A stretch of DNA of 64,000 bases. Origin: JAPPLB01 sp965218555. GTDB lineage: Bacteria; Acidobacteriota; Terriglobia; Bryobacterales; UBA6623. Position 1 is the stretch's first letter. Every line of letters begins with the position of its first letter. The stretch spans positions 3,100,001 through 3,164,000 of the forward strand of contig OZ244625.1 in assembly GCA_965218555.1 (NCBI GenBank), in the 5' to 3' direction. Below are positions 1 through 9,500 of the stretch, piece after piece. The position numbers and the translations under genes were made by a program. The notes under the pieces are model-generated. The model was not told where the DNA came from. It saw nothing but the letters and a program-made list of their open reading frames with translations, and ran no database searches.

Positions 1-1441
1 GCGTGGCGCGTACGTAGTAGTAGTCGGCTCGCCCCGCGCGGCCGTAGTCAGTGTGGCGGAAGCGCGCGTTGTAGAGTTCAGGAGTGACAAGCCGGTGGAC
101 GAGCACGGACTCGGCCGTAAACGGACCCGTGAACTCGACTTCGCTGTTCTCGGCAAGTTCACCGAGGGTGCGCTGGAACTGAAGCGGTGCAGGCTTGGCG
201 ACAGCAAGACGGAGCACGGTATCACGGCCCCCGATGATCTCGAGCAGCACGGATTTGGTGGGCTTCTCTTCGTAAGCCTGCTTGCGCGATGTAAAGAGCC
301 GGACGCGGCAGGATGACTCCTTGCGTTCCACGATGCGGTCCCGGCGGTCTTCATCGAATGGTCCGGACTGAAAACACGGCGTCAGCGATTCGATCTTTCC
401 GTTGGTGACCGTGATCGTCGCGTCCCAATCGGCAATGCGAGTCATGTTGAGGTCGCCCCATGGTCCCCAGCCGAATTCGACCCGCGATAGAACCCGGCCG
501 GGCCAAGGTCCGTTGTCGCGAACGTAGTCTTCAGGGAAGTAGCGGTAGACGACGCGATTGTTCTTGAGAATCTCGATTTTCTCGATTTCGTCCTTCCCTT
601 GGACAGAGATTTCGAACTCGCGCTCACGCGTGAAAGGGATCTCCGACCCCATCAGTTGATCGTTGAGCGTCGCAAAGAGGCGGATGCGGTCGCCGCTGAC
701 GGCGATGGTGCGGCCGTTCCAGAGCGCGTCGAGGACTGTCTCTCGCGATAGCTCCTTGGCCCAGATGCCCGCCAGTCCTTCCCCGTAAGCGCCGGGGTAA
801 CCGAGGTGATCGTCCGAACTGGCGATGACGCCGGGACGGAATCCTCGCTGCAAAGCAGCCTGCAGTGTGTTGCGAGTCCAACGGCCGCCCATGCTGTGAC
901 GGATGTAGCGAAACCCTGCGCGGTCGTGCTCCGACAGCCCGTGTTCGGACATGATCTCCATCACCGGGCTCACCGAGGGATCGAGATAGTCCCAATTCGC
1001 GCCGCGCCAGCCTTGTTTGTAGGCCAAGTGGTGCGGGACGATCATCGCCCCGGTACCCTTGACATAGTTCTGCAAGTCGCGGACGTGGCCATGATACTTC
1101 AGCGGCGAGTGATCGCCCGGATAGTAGAGGCAATAGTCGCCGAAAAAGCTCGAATGCCACTCATACGCGAGGATCGAGACAAACTTGCCCTTGCGATTCG
1201 ATTCTGCAGCGAGCCGCTGTGCTTTCGGCCAGTTGTCTTGGAGAACCTTGAAGCCGTTGACCCATTTCATGTGCGCGTCGTTCGGCATCGTTGGCATGTC
1301 ATGCCATTGGGAGTGCGGGGTGAAAGCCAGAACGTCCAGATGCTCTTGCGCGATGTCGTACGTCCGCTCAATCGACCCGCGCGCATATCCGACCGCGTTG
1401 TGGTTATGAAGATCGCCCCAGAAGAGTTGGTAGTCGTTCAT
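1..1441 (-). CDS. DUF3604/PHP-like metal-dependent hydrolase (C-terminus off window)
   Basis: The minus-strand frame is open from an ATG at 1441 to the left window edge (480 codons), so the C-terminus lies outside. An AGGAG motif sits two bases before the ATG. The protein begins with LFWGDLHNH (about residues 6-14), the metal-binding signature of DUF3604 and PHP-like phosphoesterases. Further His/Asp motifs follow: ILAYEWHSS, MIVPHHLAY and VIASSDDHLGYPG. The last visible residues (GRADYYYVRAT) resemble the beta-rich C-terminal end of this family, so little is probably missing. There is no signal peptide, so it is probably cytoplasmic. The substrate is unknown. The family call rests on motifs and is fairly secure; the reaction is not known. 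Confidence 0.8.
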   Translation of the reverse strand, partial: MNDYQLFWGDLHNHNAVGYARGSIERTYDIAQEHLDVLAFTPHSQWHDMPTMPNDAHMKWVNGFKVLQDNWPKAQRLAAESNRKGKFVSILAYEWHSSFFGDYCLYYPGDHSPLKYHGHVRDLQNYVKGTGAMIVPHHLAYKQGWRGANWDYLDPSVSPVMEIMSEHGLSEHDRAGFRYIRHSMGGRWTRNTLQAALQRGFRPGVIASSDDHLGYPGAYGEGLAGIWAKELSRETVLDALWNGRTIAVSGDRIRLFATLNDQLMGSEIPFTREREFEISVQGKDEIEKIEILKNNRVVYRYFPEDYVRDNGPWPGRVLSRVEFGWGPWGDLNMTRIADWDATITVTNGKIESLTPCFQSGPFDEDRRDRIVERKESSCRVRLFTSRKQAYEEKPTKSVLLEIIGGRDTVLRLAVAKPAPLQFQRTLGELAENSEVEFTGPFTAESVLVHRLVTPELYNARFRHTDYGRAGRADYYYVRAT

Positions 1442-1824
1442 CGCTCCTAGAGTAGTGCAACCTTGAGTTGCAGGCCAAGGTTTCTTGATGGCTTGCCGGG
1501 CGGGGGGTAGTCTCGCCGAGAAGCGAGTCTTTGGTTCGCGATACCGCTGTGGAGCAGCCGTCCGCGAAACCGAGTTGTCTCGGCTTTTTGGGGGCATTGA
1601 CAGCACCGTGAACACGTCTTACATCGCGCCACTCCTTCCCGTGGCGAGGACCTTGCCTTTGAGGCTCACTGGTTGTTGTTGAAACAACGCTAGTCGAACA
1701 TGAGCTTCAACTCGTCGGGAGTTCCCGCGGATGCGCCGAGGTCGATCGTGCGGCTTTGCGTTGTGCGCATCTTTGCGCGAAACTGATGGTGCACCCGAAA
1801 CGGGTTTTCTTCTTCGCATTGCCC
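1442..1824. other. Intergenic region between divergent genes
   Basis: This stretch separates the leftward DUF3604 gene from the rightward hydrolase and should hold both promoters, but I find no convincing -35/-10 pair. A short hairpin at 1570-1583 (CCGAG-TTGT-CTCGG) followed by CTTTTT looks like a plus-strand intrinsic terminator, yet no plus-strand gene lies upstream of it. It could end an unseen small transcript or be chance. Short reading frames here have no coding character. Confidence 0.4.
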
Positions 1825-3630
1825 ATGACTTCGACGATTCGGTTGACCCTCTTTCTCCTCACCCTCACCGCCCCGGCGCTTTTTTCCTCCGCGATCGCTG
1901 CCGACCGCACGCCCTTCTTCTCGCCGCGGATGCCGCCCCGCAATGACATCATCGTCGAAAACCGGGTCCCGATCCCGATGCGAGACGGCGTCATTCTCTA
2001 CGCCGATGTCTATCGCCCGGCCGGCGATGGCAAGCACCCGGTGCTCGTCTCGCGAACTCCCTACAGCACCGAGCGTTTCGCGACGGCCTACGCGACGGCC
2101 GTGTTTTTCGCCCGGCGAGGTTACGTCTATGTCTTCCAGGATGTCCGCGGCCGTCACGAATCAGAAGGAGTTTGGGACCCTGCCCGCTACGAATTCGAAG
2201 ACGGCTACGACACCGTCGAATGGGCCGCAATCCAGCCCTGGTCGAACGGCAAAGTTGGCATGCAGGGCGGGTCCTACCTAGGGTCCGACCAATGGCAGGC
2301 CGCCAAACTCCAGCCGCCGCACCTTACGTCGTTGTTCCCGGACGTCGCCGCCACGAGCTGGTATCACCACGCTTTCACGCTCAATGGCGGCTTCCGGCTC
2401 TCACTCGCCTTTGGCTGGGGGCCCGTCCGCCAGGAATCGCGCATCATGCAGAACACCGGGCCCCACACTTTGGAAGGAGGCCCCGACAACATCAGCTACG
2501 AGAAAGTCATCTGGCATCTGCCGCTCGTCGACATGCCCCGGCTCGTCGGACGCGACGCCAAATTCTACGAAGACTGGATCGAGCACCCCGACTACGACGA
2601 CTATTGGAAGGCCGTCAGCGTCGAGGAGCACTTCGACAAGATGCAAGTGCCCGCCTACAACTTCGGTGGTTGGTTCGACATACTGCTCCAGGGTACGCTC
2701 AACGGCTACACCGGCCTTCGCAACCGCGGCGGAACCGAGACCGCCCGCCGCGGCGCGCGTCTACAGGTCGGCGCCTGGGGTCATGGCCCCTCCCGCAAAC
2801 ACGGCGATCTCGACTTCGGACCTACCAACTTCGTGGATGAACTCGCCGTCCAGCTTCGCTGGTACGACTACACGCTCAAGGGCATCGACAATGGCATGGC
2901 CGGGGAGCCGCCGGTAGCCCTGTTTCAAATGGGACGTAACCGCTGGCGCTTTCATGATGACTATCCGCTTCCTGAAACCCAATACCGGGAACTCTACTTT
3001 CACAGCGGCGGGCAAGCCAACAGCTACCGCGGGGACGGCTCGCTTTCGTGGGACCGCCCTGACCAGGAGCCCGCCGATCACTACCGCTACGACCCGAACC
3101 ACCCCGTTCCGAGTCACGGCGGCGCGAATTGCTGCGGAACTCCCACGCCGATCGGACCGGTGGACCAGCGCCGCGTCGAGCAGCGCAAAGATGTCCTCGT
3201 TTACACCAGCGATTTCCTGAAGGAGGAAGTGGACGTCACCGGCCCGGTCAAGGTTGTGCTGTACGCCTCCTCGGATGCCGTCGACACGGACTGGGTAGCA
3301 AAACTTGTTGACGTCTATCCCGACGGAAAAGCTTACAACATCGCGGAAGGCATCCTCCGAGCGCGCCACCGCGAAGGACAGGACAAGCCGAAGCTTATCG
3401 AGCCGGGCACCGTCTACCGTTTCGAAATCGACCTGCTTGGCACCAGCAATGCCTTCCTTCCCGGACATCGCATCCGAGTCGACATTACGAGTAGTCACTT
3501 CCCACAGTTCGACCGACACCCCAACACCGGAGAGCCGTTTGGGAAGAGTAACAAGGTGAAGGTGGCGCGGCAGACCGTTCATCACAACAGCGCCCAGCCG
3601 TCGCACGTCTTGCTGCCGGTCATCCCTTAG
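1825..3630 (+). CDS. Exported CocE/NonD-type alpha/beta hydrolase (X-Pro dipeptidyl-peptidase-like)
   Basis: About 601 residues. The ATG at 1825 was chosen because it puts a clear signal peptide at the N-terminus (a hydrophobic run ending SSAIAA near residue 26); in-frame ATGs at 1756 and 1786 would add a leader before it. Family hallmarks are PMRDGVILYADVYRP (about 51-65), RTPY, FQDVRGRHESEG, and the nucleophile elbow GGSYLG with Ser about residue 150. GAWGHGPS carries the likely catalytic His. The C-terminal half has the jelly-roll features of the family (VKVVLYASSDAVDTDW). Relatives cleave X-Pro dipeptides, cocaine esters or other acyl bonds; the substrate here is unknown. It probably acts in the periplasm. 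No strong ribosome-binding site is visible. Confidence 0.85.
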   Translation: MTSTIRLTLFLLTLTAPALFSSAIAADRTPFFSPRMPPRNDIIVENRVPIPMRDGVILYADVYRPAGDGKHPVLVSRTPYSTERFATAYATAVFFARRGYVYVFQDVRGRHESEGVWDPARYEFEDGYDTVEWAAIQPWSNGKVGMQGGSYLGSDQWQAAKLQPPHLTSLFPDVAATSWYHHAFTLNGGFRLSLAFGWGPVRQESRIMQNTGPHTLEGGPDNISYEKVIWHLPLVDMPRLVGRDAKFYEDWIEHPDYDDYWKAVSVEEHFDKMQVPAYNFGGWFDILLQGTLNGYTGLRNRGGTETARRGARLQVGAWGHGPSRKHGDLDFGPTNFVDELAVQLRWYDYTLKGIDNGMAGEPPVALFQMGRNRWRFHDDYPLPETQYRELYFHSGGQANSYRGDGSLSWDRPDQEPADHYRYDPNHPVPSHGGANCCGTPTPIGPVDQRRVEQRKDVLVYTSDFLKEEVDVTGPVKVVLYASSDAVDTDWVAKLVDVYPDGKAYNIAEGILRARHREGQDKPKLIEPGTVYRFEIDLLGTSNAFLPGHRIRVDITSSHFPQFDRHPNTGEPFGKSNKVKVARQTVHHNSAQPSHVLLPVIP

Positions 3631-3639
3631 CGGCCCGTG

Positions 3640-3850
3640 GTGACAGTCACGTGGGCGGCGTAACGCGCCTTGCCGATGGAGCAACTCCTGGTCGCTGGAG
3701 GAACGCAGTGCAGCACTCTCCGCGCCGCCGACCGGGACCGGCGCGTGCCCTTAGGGGCGGCGGACATTCCCAGTCGCCGGCTTTGTGGTTGGTCGGAGAT
3801 GATAGATCGACCCGCATCGCAGTGCTGCTCACTCCGAACTGAGCGGGCAG
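3640..3850. repeat. Dispersed intergenic repeat, family 2, copy 1
   Basis: This non-coding block resembles 62668-62960. Shared blocks in the same order include CCCGTGGT..GTCACG, GGCGGCGT.ACGCGCC, AGGAACGCAGTGC, CTCTCC.CGCC and GTCGGCTTTGT or close variants. Copy 2 is longer because it carries extra T-rich stretches (TTTTTCTTCG). Here the block follows the hydrolase stop codon directly. I see no coding capacity in it; the two copies show conserved order with indels, as expected of a decayed mobile or structured intergenic element. Confidence 0.6.
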
Positions 3851-3893
3851 CCGTGCGAGTCGCTGCCGCCATCCAAAAGTGCTCTACGGGCGC

Positions 3894-4910
3894 TTACAGC
3901 GCCCAATAATCGTCCGGTTTGTCAAGCTCGACGTATTGGTCGACGTTTTTCGGCGTGATGAAGTCGAGCTTCATCGGTTGCTCCTTGGGCACCGGTTCTC
4001 CCCGGAAGATCCTCACGAGTGATTCAACGCACAGCCTGCCGTGCAGCCGCGGCGGGTGTTGAACCGAAAACTTGCCGATGCCTTCCTTGATGAGTTTCAA
4101 GCCGCCGTTGTAGCCGTCGTTCCAGGTCAGGAAGGGCTTGCCGGCCCGCATGTCGTCGTCTTTGATGCCGGCGGCGCGCAGGGCCTGCACCCCTCCGACG
4201 GCCATCTCGCCGCCGTCGAAGTGGATCCCGTCAAGGTTCGGATGGGCGGTTATGATGTTCTCTATCACTCGTTGGCCGCTCGCGCGGGACCAGTTGCCGG
4301 CCTGGCGGATCGCCTCGACGTCCGGGTACCGCGCAAGGACCTGGTTATAGCCGGCATTTCGTTCCACCGCCGGTCCTGCCCCCGGCAGGCCTTCGATGAT
4401 GGCGATCTTGCCGCGTCCGCCGATGAACTCGATCAGTTTCTCGAGGCCGGTGGCGGCCATCCAGGTGTGGTCGGTCGAGACGAAGGACGTGTATTTGTCC
4501 GTTGACACCTTGCGGTCGACAATCACGGTCGGGATGCCGTAGAGGGCGCATTCCTCGATGGCCGGATTGCTCACATGGGTGTTCGCTGCGCCGATAATCA
4601 GGCCATCGACTCCCTTTGCGAGCAGATCTTCCAGGTCGGCGACCTGTTTGGCGGGGGAGTCATTCGCGTCGGTGACAAGCAGGTCGACGTTGTCGTAAGC
4701 GGCGACGGTCTGCTCGATCGACTCGCGGAGCGCCGTGCGCCAGGTATTGGTTTCCGATGCGTTGCTGAAGCCGATGGTCCAGCGGCGGGCGGCGAAGCTT
4801 TCCGGGCTGCCCGCCTGCTGGCGCCTGCGGTTAGAAGGAGAACAGGCGCTGACGAGGAACGCGGCTCCTATGGATGCAAGAAACGTCCTTCGTCCGGATA
4901 GTCGATCCAT
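3894..4910 (-). CDS. Sugar ABC transporter substrate-binding lipoprotein (Peripla_BP_4, RbsB-like)
   Basis: 338 residues. The N-terminus has GRRTFLASIG (twin-Arg-like) and a lipobox ending SAC with Cys about residue 23, so it is probably a membrane-anchored lipoprotein. The body matches periplasmic binding proteins of the ribose/xylose type: IGFSNASETNTWR at the start of the mature domain, LLVTDANDS, LAKGVDGLIIGAA, GIPTVIVDRKV, IEGLPGAG and LDGIHFDGGEMAVGG. It would capture a sugar or sugar-like ligand for import. The permease gene lies 137 bp upstream on the same strand, so the two are probably co-transcribed. The usual third partner, an RbsA-type ATPase, is absent from the window. Confidence 0.88.
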   Translation of the reverse strand: MDRLSGRRTFLASIGAAFLVSACSPSNRRRQQAGSPESFAARRWTIGFSNASETNTWRTALRESIEQTVAAYDNVDLLVTDANDSPAKQVADLEDLLAKGVDGLIIGAANTHVSNPAIEECALYGIPTVIVDRKVSTDKYTSFVSTDHTWMAATGLEKLIEFIGGRGKIAIIEGLPGAGPAVERNAGYNQVLARYPDVEAIRQAGNWSRASGQRVIENIITAHPNLDGIHFDGGEMAVGGVQALRAAGIKDDDMRAGKPFLTWNDGYNGGLKLIKEGIGKFSVQHPPRLHGRLCVESLVRIFRGEPVPKEQPMKLDFITPKNVDQYVELDKPDDYWAL

Positions 4911-5047
4911 GTGCCCTGATCCGCCTTGCTCCTATTGTCGCCGTTCCCGCGGACGAGTTTTTTCTCCGACCCAGAGCCCGGGTCCATGTGCTCCGCCGTG
5001 CATGCCGTTGTCCCGGCCCGATTCACTTCCCTGCACGTGTCCGGATT

Positions 5048-6052
5048 CTACGCCTCTTTCTTTTTGTAGAGAGTGATGGCGGCCAGGATGATGATGCCTT
5101 TGGCGAGACCTTGCATGTAAGGGGAAACGTTGAGCAGGTTGAGAACGTTGTTGATCATCGTGATGATCAATGCCCCCAGCAGGCTGCCCCACATCGTCCC
5201 CACGCCTCCGAACAGGCTGGCCCCGCCGATGACTACGGCGGCGATCGCATCGAGCTCCAGGCCGCGGCCGGCCCAGGGATCGCCTACCGTCACCCGGGCA
5301 CTGAAGATGATGCCTCCCAGCGCCGACAGGAACCCGCTGATGCTGTAGGTGATGACCTTGACGCGACCGACCGCGATGCCGGAAAGGCGCGAGGCTTCTT
5401 CGTTGCCGCCAATGGCGTAGACCTGCCGTCCGTACGGCGTGTAGCGCAGCACGAGTGCTCCCAATAGGAACACGGCGAGCATGATCAAGACCAGTACGGG
5501 GATCGGACCGACCGAACCGGCCCCCAGCCAGGCGTAGGTCCCTTGGATGCCGCCAATGGGTTTGCCGCCGGATACGGTGAGTGCGGCGCCGCCGGCGATG
5601 GCCATCATCGCCAGGGTTACCACGAAGGGCGCTGCGCCGCGCCAGATGATCATCAAACCGTTGAACGCTCCGATCGTCGCTCCGAGCGCGAGTGTCGCCA
5701 GGAAGACGATGGGCAGGGGCAAACCCTGTCCGTTGTTGAACAACATGGCGGCGGCCACGCTCGTGAGGCTCAGCACCATGCCCACGGAAAGGTCGATGCC
5801 GGCGGTCAGAATGACGAAGGTCATTCCCACCGAGACCACCCCGAGCATCGCGGTTTGCCGCATCACGTTGGTGACGTTGCGTTGCGTCGGGAAGGTGGGC
5901 GAGAGCAGGCTCCCAAGGAGGGCAATCGCCAGGAAGGCGATGATGGCTCCCGCGCCGGGGCCGAGTCGTTGGAGCGCTTCTTTTCTTCGCACTTTTCTTC
6001 GCACTTTTCTTCGCAGCCGCCAGTGGTTTTTCCTTCGCGAGGCGCGGGGCAT
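5048..6052 (-). CDS. Sugar ABC transporter permease (RbsC/BPD_transp_2 family)
   Basis: 334 residues with about ten hydrophobic segments. Family hallmarks include LTAGIDLSVGMVLSL (the conserved IDLSVG loop), GLMIIWRGAAPFVVTLAMM, YAIGGNEEASRLSGI (the EAA-like cytoplasmic loop) and VVIGGASLFGGVGTMWGSLLG in parts. It would form the inner-membrane channel for the adjacent binding lipoprotein. The first ~25 residues are unusual: strongly basic and repetitive (KVRRKVRRK), encoded by three 12-nt tandem repeats (5981-6016), which look grafted onto a normal permease start near ALQRLGPG. No ATPase gene is next to it, so it must use one encoded elsewhere. Confidence 0.88.
   Translation of the reverse strand: MPRASRRKNHWRLRRKVRRKVRRKEALQRLGPGAGAIIAFLAIALLGSLLSPTFPTQRNVTNVMRQTAMLGVVSVGMTFVILTAGIDLSVGMVLSLTSVAAAMLFNNGQGLPLPIVFLATLALGATIGAFNGLMIIWRGAAPFVVTLAMMAIAGGAALTVSGGKPIGGIQGTYAWLGAGSVGPIPVLVLIMLAVFLLGALVLRYTPYGRQVYAIGGNEEASRLSGIAVGRVKVITYSISGFLSALGGIIFSARVTVGDPWAGRGLELDAIAAVVIGGASLFGGVGTMWGSLLGALIITMINNVLNLLNVSPYMQGLAKGIIILAAITLYKKKEA
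5981..6016. repeat. Three tandem 12-nt repeats in permease 5' end
   Basis: The unit TTTTCTTCGCAC (plus strand) occurs at 5981-5992 and 5993-6004, then with its last base changed (TTTTCTTCGCAG) at 6005-6016. In the permease frame it encodes repeating KVRR. Similar TTTTTCTTCG tracts occur inside the intergenic repeat near 62.7-62.9 kb and near 10.94-10.96 kb, suggesting a common repeat source. Confidence 0.75.
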
Positions 6053-6270
6053 GCCGGCAGGCCGGATAGAACCCGATTATAGAAGGGCGGGAGTGAAAGA
6101 GGCCGACCGGAAACTCCGTGTTCAACCCCCAGGCACCTGCCGACGCGCAGAGCCCGTGTGCCGTGAAGGTATTGACCTCACAGCTCCGTCGCCGGACAGG
6201 GTCGGTTCAGTGGTCTTCCCGTACCCTTGTTCCTAAAAGGCACGAGCGGGGAAGCGGGCCGTGCGGCCTT

Positions 6271-6452
6271 TAGCCTTCATTTCTCACCACCTAGTGGCCG
6301 AAGCACGCGATAAGGCCGCCATGACTTCGTTGCGCTTGCTTGCCGTGCTCGATGTACCTTCAAGTACACCTGTGCGCGCCAAGCGGCGCGCGTCTCGTCC
6401 TGACGGCCCTCTCACACACTTCGCCTCCCCACGTGGTGAGAAATGCAGGCTA
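6271..6452. repeat. Dispersed palindromic element, family 1, copy A (full length)
   Basis: About 182 bp bounded by near-perfect terminal inverted repeats: AGCCTTCATTTCTCACCAC at 6272-6290 and the complement of AGCCTGCATTTCTCACCAC at 6433-6451 (18 of 19 match). The interior is about 90% identical to copy B (16213-16392), with about 14 differences over some 150 bases counted by eye. It contains a small internal inverted repeat (TGTAC..GTACA near 6354-6368). It lies between the permease start and the TonB receptor terminator. It has no convincing open frame, so it looks like a MITE-like or structured-RNA repeat. Confidence 0.8.
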
Positions 6453-6499
6453 GCCCGCGGCTTGGCGGCCACGGGCGCGTCAAGGTTGCGGCATGAAGA

Positions 6500-6549
6500 A
6501 AGGGCCGACCCGTTGAGGGCCGGCCCTTCGCGGAGCCACAAAAGCTCCG
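6500..6549 (-). terminator. Tandem hairpin terminator of the TonB receptor gene
   Basis: Reading leftward from the receptor stop codon at 6570, two hairpins follow. The first is CGGAGC/GCTCCG (6531-6549). The second is a 12-bp stem with one mismatch, AAGGGCCGGCCC pairing across a 5-base loop (6500-6528). It is followed on the minus strand by TTTCTTC, the U-rich tail expected of an intrinsic terminator. Confidence 0.65.
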
Positions 6550-6569
6550 GTTGGATGTTTCGATACGCG

Positions 6570-9500
6570 CTAGAAGCTGAGCTTCAGCCCGAACTGGATA
6601 ATCCGCATATTCGAGCGCGTGCTGCGGATTTCACCAACAGTACGCGTAGTAGTAGGAGAGGTATTCCGGCCCGAGAAGTTAAGATTACCAGGGGCGCTGA
6701 ACCACGGCGAATTGGTCGCGTTGAAGAACTCCGAGCGGAACTGGATCCGGAACCGCTCGCCGATCGGGATGTTCTTGAAGAACCCGAAATCCAGTTGCCC
6801 CTGTGCCGGCGTCGTGACCACGGCGTAACCCAAGTCGCCATAGTGGCAGTGGGTCGACACCAGCTCCGGAATGTTGCACGTCACCCGTTGGAAAGCCTGC
6901 GGGTTGTACCACAGCTTCCTGGTGGGGTTCGAGATCTTCCAGTCCCCGACCAGATCCGGCCGGATCGAGGTGCTGTCCGCAAGGTTCAGATCCCTGTAGT
7001 TGTTCGTGATGTTCATCGGGAATCCCGAACGGAACGACAGGATACCGTTGTTCTGCCAACCGCCCAGGATGTACTTCAACGGCCCGTTGAGGTTCCGTCC
7101 CGGCATATCCCATACCCAGTGCGAGACCAACATCTGCTGCTGGTCGAAACGCAGGCGTCCCCTAGTTGAAGAGCGGTCGAGGCGGGAGTTCTGATGGTAG
7201 GCGTGCTGGTTGCCTCCTGCTTCACCGTTCCCCAGCGTCTTGCTGTAGGTGTACGAAACGCCGAAGGTCACACCCGCCGAATACCGCTTTTCGAGTTTGG
7301 CTTGCAGGCCGTGGTGGTTGGTGTCGCCGTAGCTGTCGAGATAGCGGATATTGGCGACTCCCTGCACCCCCAGCGACGGGGTCGACTCGTCGAAGAAACG
7401 CGGGAACGGCCGGTTCGCCTGGACATTGGTATCGTCGGAGGGCAGCGGATTGTTCCAGTTCCAGAAGCTGTTCGCGACGTGGGTGCTCTTGCTGCCCACA
7501 TAGCCAACCGTCAGGGCGGTGTTCCAACCCAGATCCCGTTGGACGTCCATGCTCCACCGCCAGGTGTCGCCGTCCTTGTAATCGGGTTTGACGTGATAGG
7601 TGCGGACCGGTTTCACTTTTGCCACGCCGCCGCCCTGCTCAGCGAAGGGATCGTTGAGCGAGATGAGGGGCGCTCCCGCTCGGAGCATCCTCGTATCGGC
7701 AGTATAGGGTTGACCGTCAATCCCCGTGACCGAGATGGACCGGTTGTAGTCGGTCACCTGCTGGAACTCCAGGGAGCCCGACTTGGGCGGCATCAGGTTG
7801 AGGATCGTGAAGTTGTTCTGGTGCATCAGGTTGGCGTACCAACCGCCGCCGGCCCGAACCACCCAGCCGTTCGCCGGCCGATAGGCTACGCCCAGCCGCG
7901 GCATGAAGAACTTGACGTCCTGATGCCAGAGCTTCCCGCCGCCGCGCTCATCGACGTAGGTGGGACCAGCCGTCACGACGGTCTCCCCCGTCGCCGGATC
8001 GGTGTAGCCGGCGCCGTTGAATCCATCCCTGCCGGCGGGGTGATCTTCGCCCGGGAAGTTGATCGTTCGCCACAGGCCCTGGATATCGCGCGGATTACCG
8101 AGATACTCGAAGCGCAGACCCATGTTCAGGGTGAGCCTGGAAGTCACCTTCCAGTCGTCGTGGACATAGTAGCCCTGGCGAATCGCCCGCACGAACGTGA
8201 ACGGCACGCCCTCCGCGGACAGCGTTGAGGTCGGCAGTCCCAGAAGGAACGAAGCGAAGTTGTGTCCGCTCTCACGGGCGCCCATCGTAATCCGGCCGGT
8301 CGCGAAGTTCGCCGCGGCGCGCTCGATCGATACCCGGTACATCTCGCCGCCGAATTTGAGGTTGTGGCTGCCCTTGATGATCGAGATATGGTCGCCCGCC
8401 TGCAGGCTGTCCATCTTGTTCGTGATGCTGTTGTCACGCATACCGGGAATCCCGGCACCATAAGTTTGGACGACGCCCTGCTCGAAGGGCGTCAGCGTCC
8501 GGTTGTTGTCGCCGAAGACGCGGTACTTGCCGATGCCGAAGTCATCCATGTTGAAGCTCTCGTCGTTCGTCCGCGGGTGCACCAGATCGTTGTTCGAGAA
8601 GCTGAACCCGAAGCGCAGCTCGTTGATCATGTTCTGGTTGAACGTGTGAATCCACTGCGTGGCCAGGTTTTGCGCATCGATGACCCAGTCGTTGGAGAAG
8701 TTGGGATTGATGGTCGGGCCCGGACGGAAGGAGTCGTCCCACGCCAGCCGCCCAAAAACACGATCGGCGTCGCTGAAGTGGTGATCGATCCGGCCGTAGT
8801 ACTGCGTCGAATCCACCAGGTTCACGATACCCTTGCGCACGGTCGGCGCCAGCGGATCGCCCAGCGTGTCCCGGAAGTCTCCCTTCGGAACGAGCTGCGG
8901 AAGGAAGTTGTTGACCACCCCCGGGTGCAGCCTGTTCTGCGGGATGACGTTGTTCGGAAAGGGATCGCCCGTAAAGGCATCGTAGATGATGAGGGGATCA
9001 CGAAACAGCTTGCCGTCTTCCGGGTTGATCGTTCCGGTCAACAGCTCGCTGAAGTCTCCGCCACGGATGTCATCCAGCGGGAACCAAGCCTCCGAGACAC
9101 CCGTATTGCGGTCCTGGCGGCTTTCGATGTCGGCCATGAAGAACGTCTTGTTCTTCTTGATGGGGCCGCTGACGACGAAGCCGAACTGGTTGCGGATGCG
9201 CTTGTTTGCCTCCCTCTGCTGGTCGGCCGGCCGCTCGAAGTTCAAAAAGTACGGGTCGGCGTCGAGCGCATCGTTGCGCAGGAACTCGAACAGCGTGCCG
9301 TGCAGCTCGTTCGTCCCGCTTTTCATCGTGATGTTCGTCACGGCCCCGCCCCCGAAGCCCACTTCGGCGTTGTAGGCGCTGGTCGTGATCTTGAACTCCT
9401 CGATGGCCTCGATCGACGGAACGAAGGGCGTGATGTGAATGCGCGGGTCCTTGGCGTCCACACCGTCCAGGCTGACGACCTGGTGGATCTCGCGGACACC

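Noticed and set aside
1570..1589. Terminator-like hairpin with T-run
   Set aside because: No plus-strand gene lies upstream to be terminated; it is mentioned only in the intergenic note.
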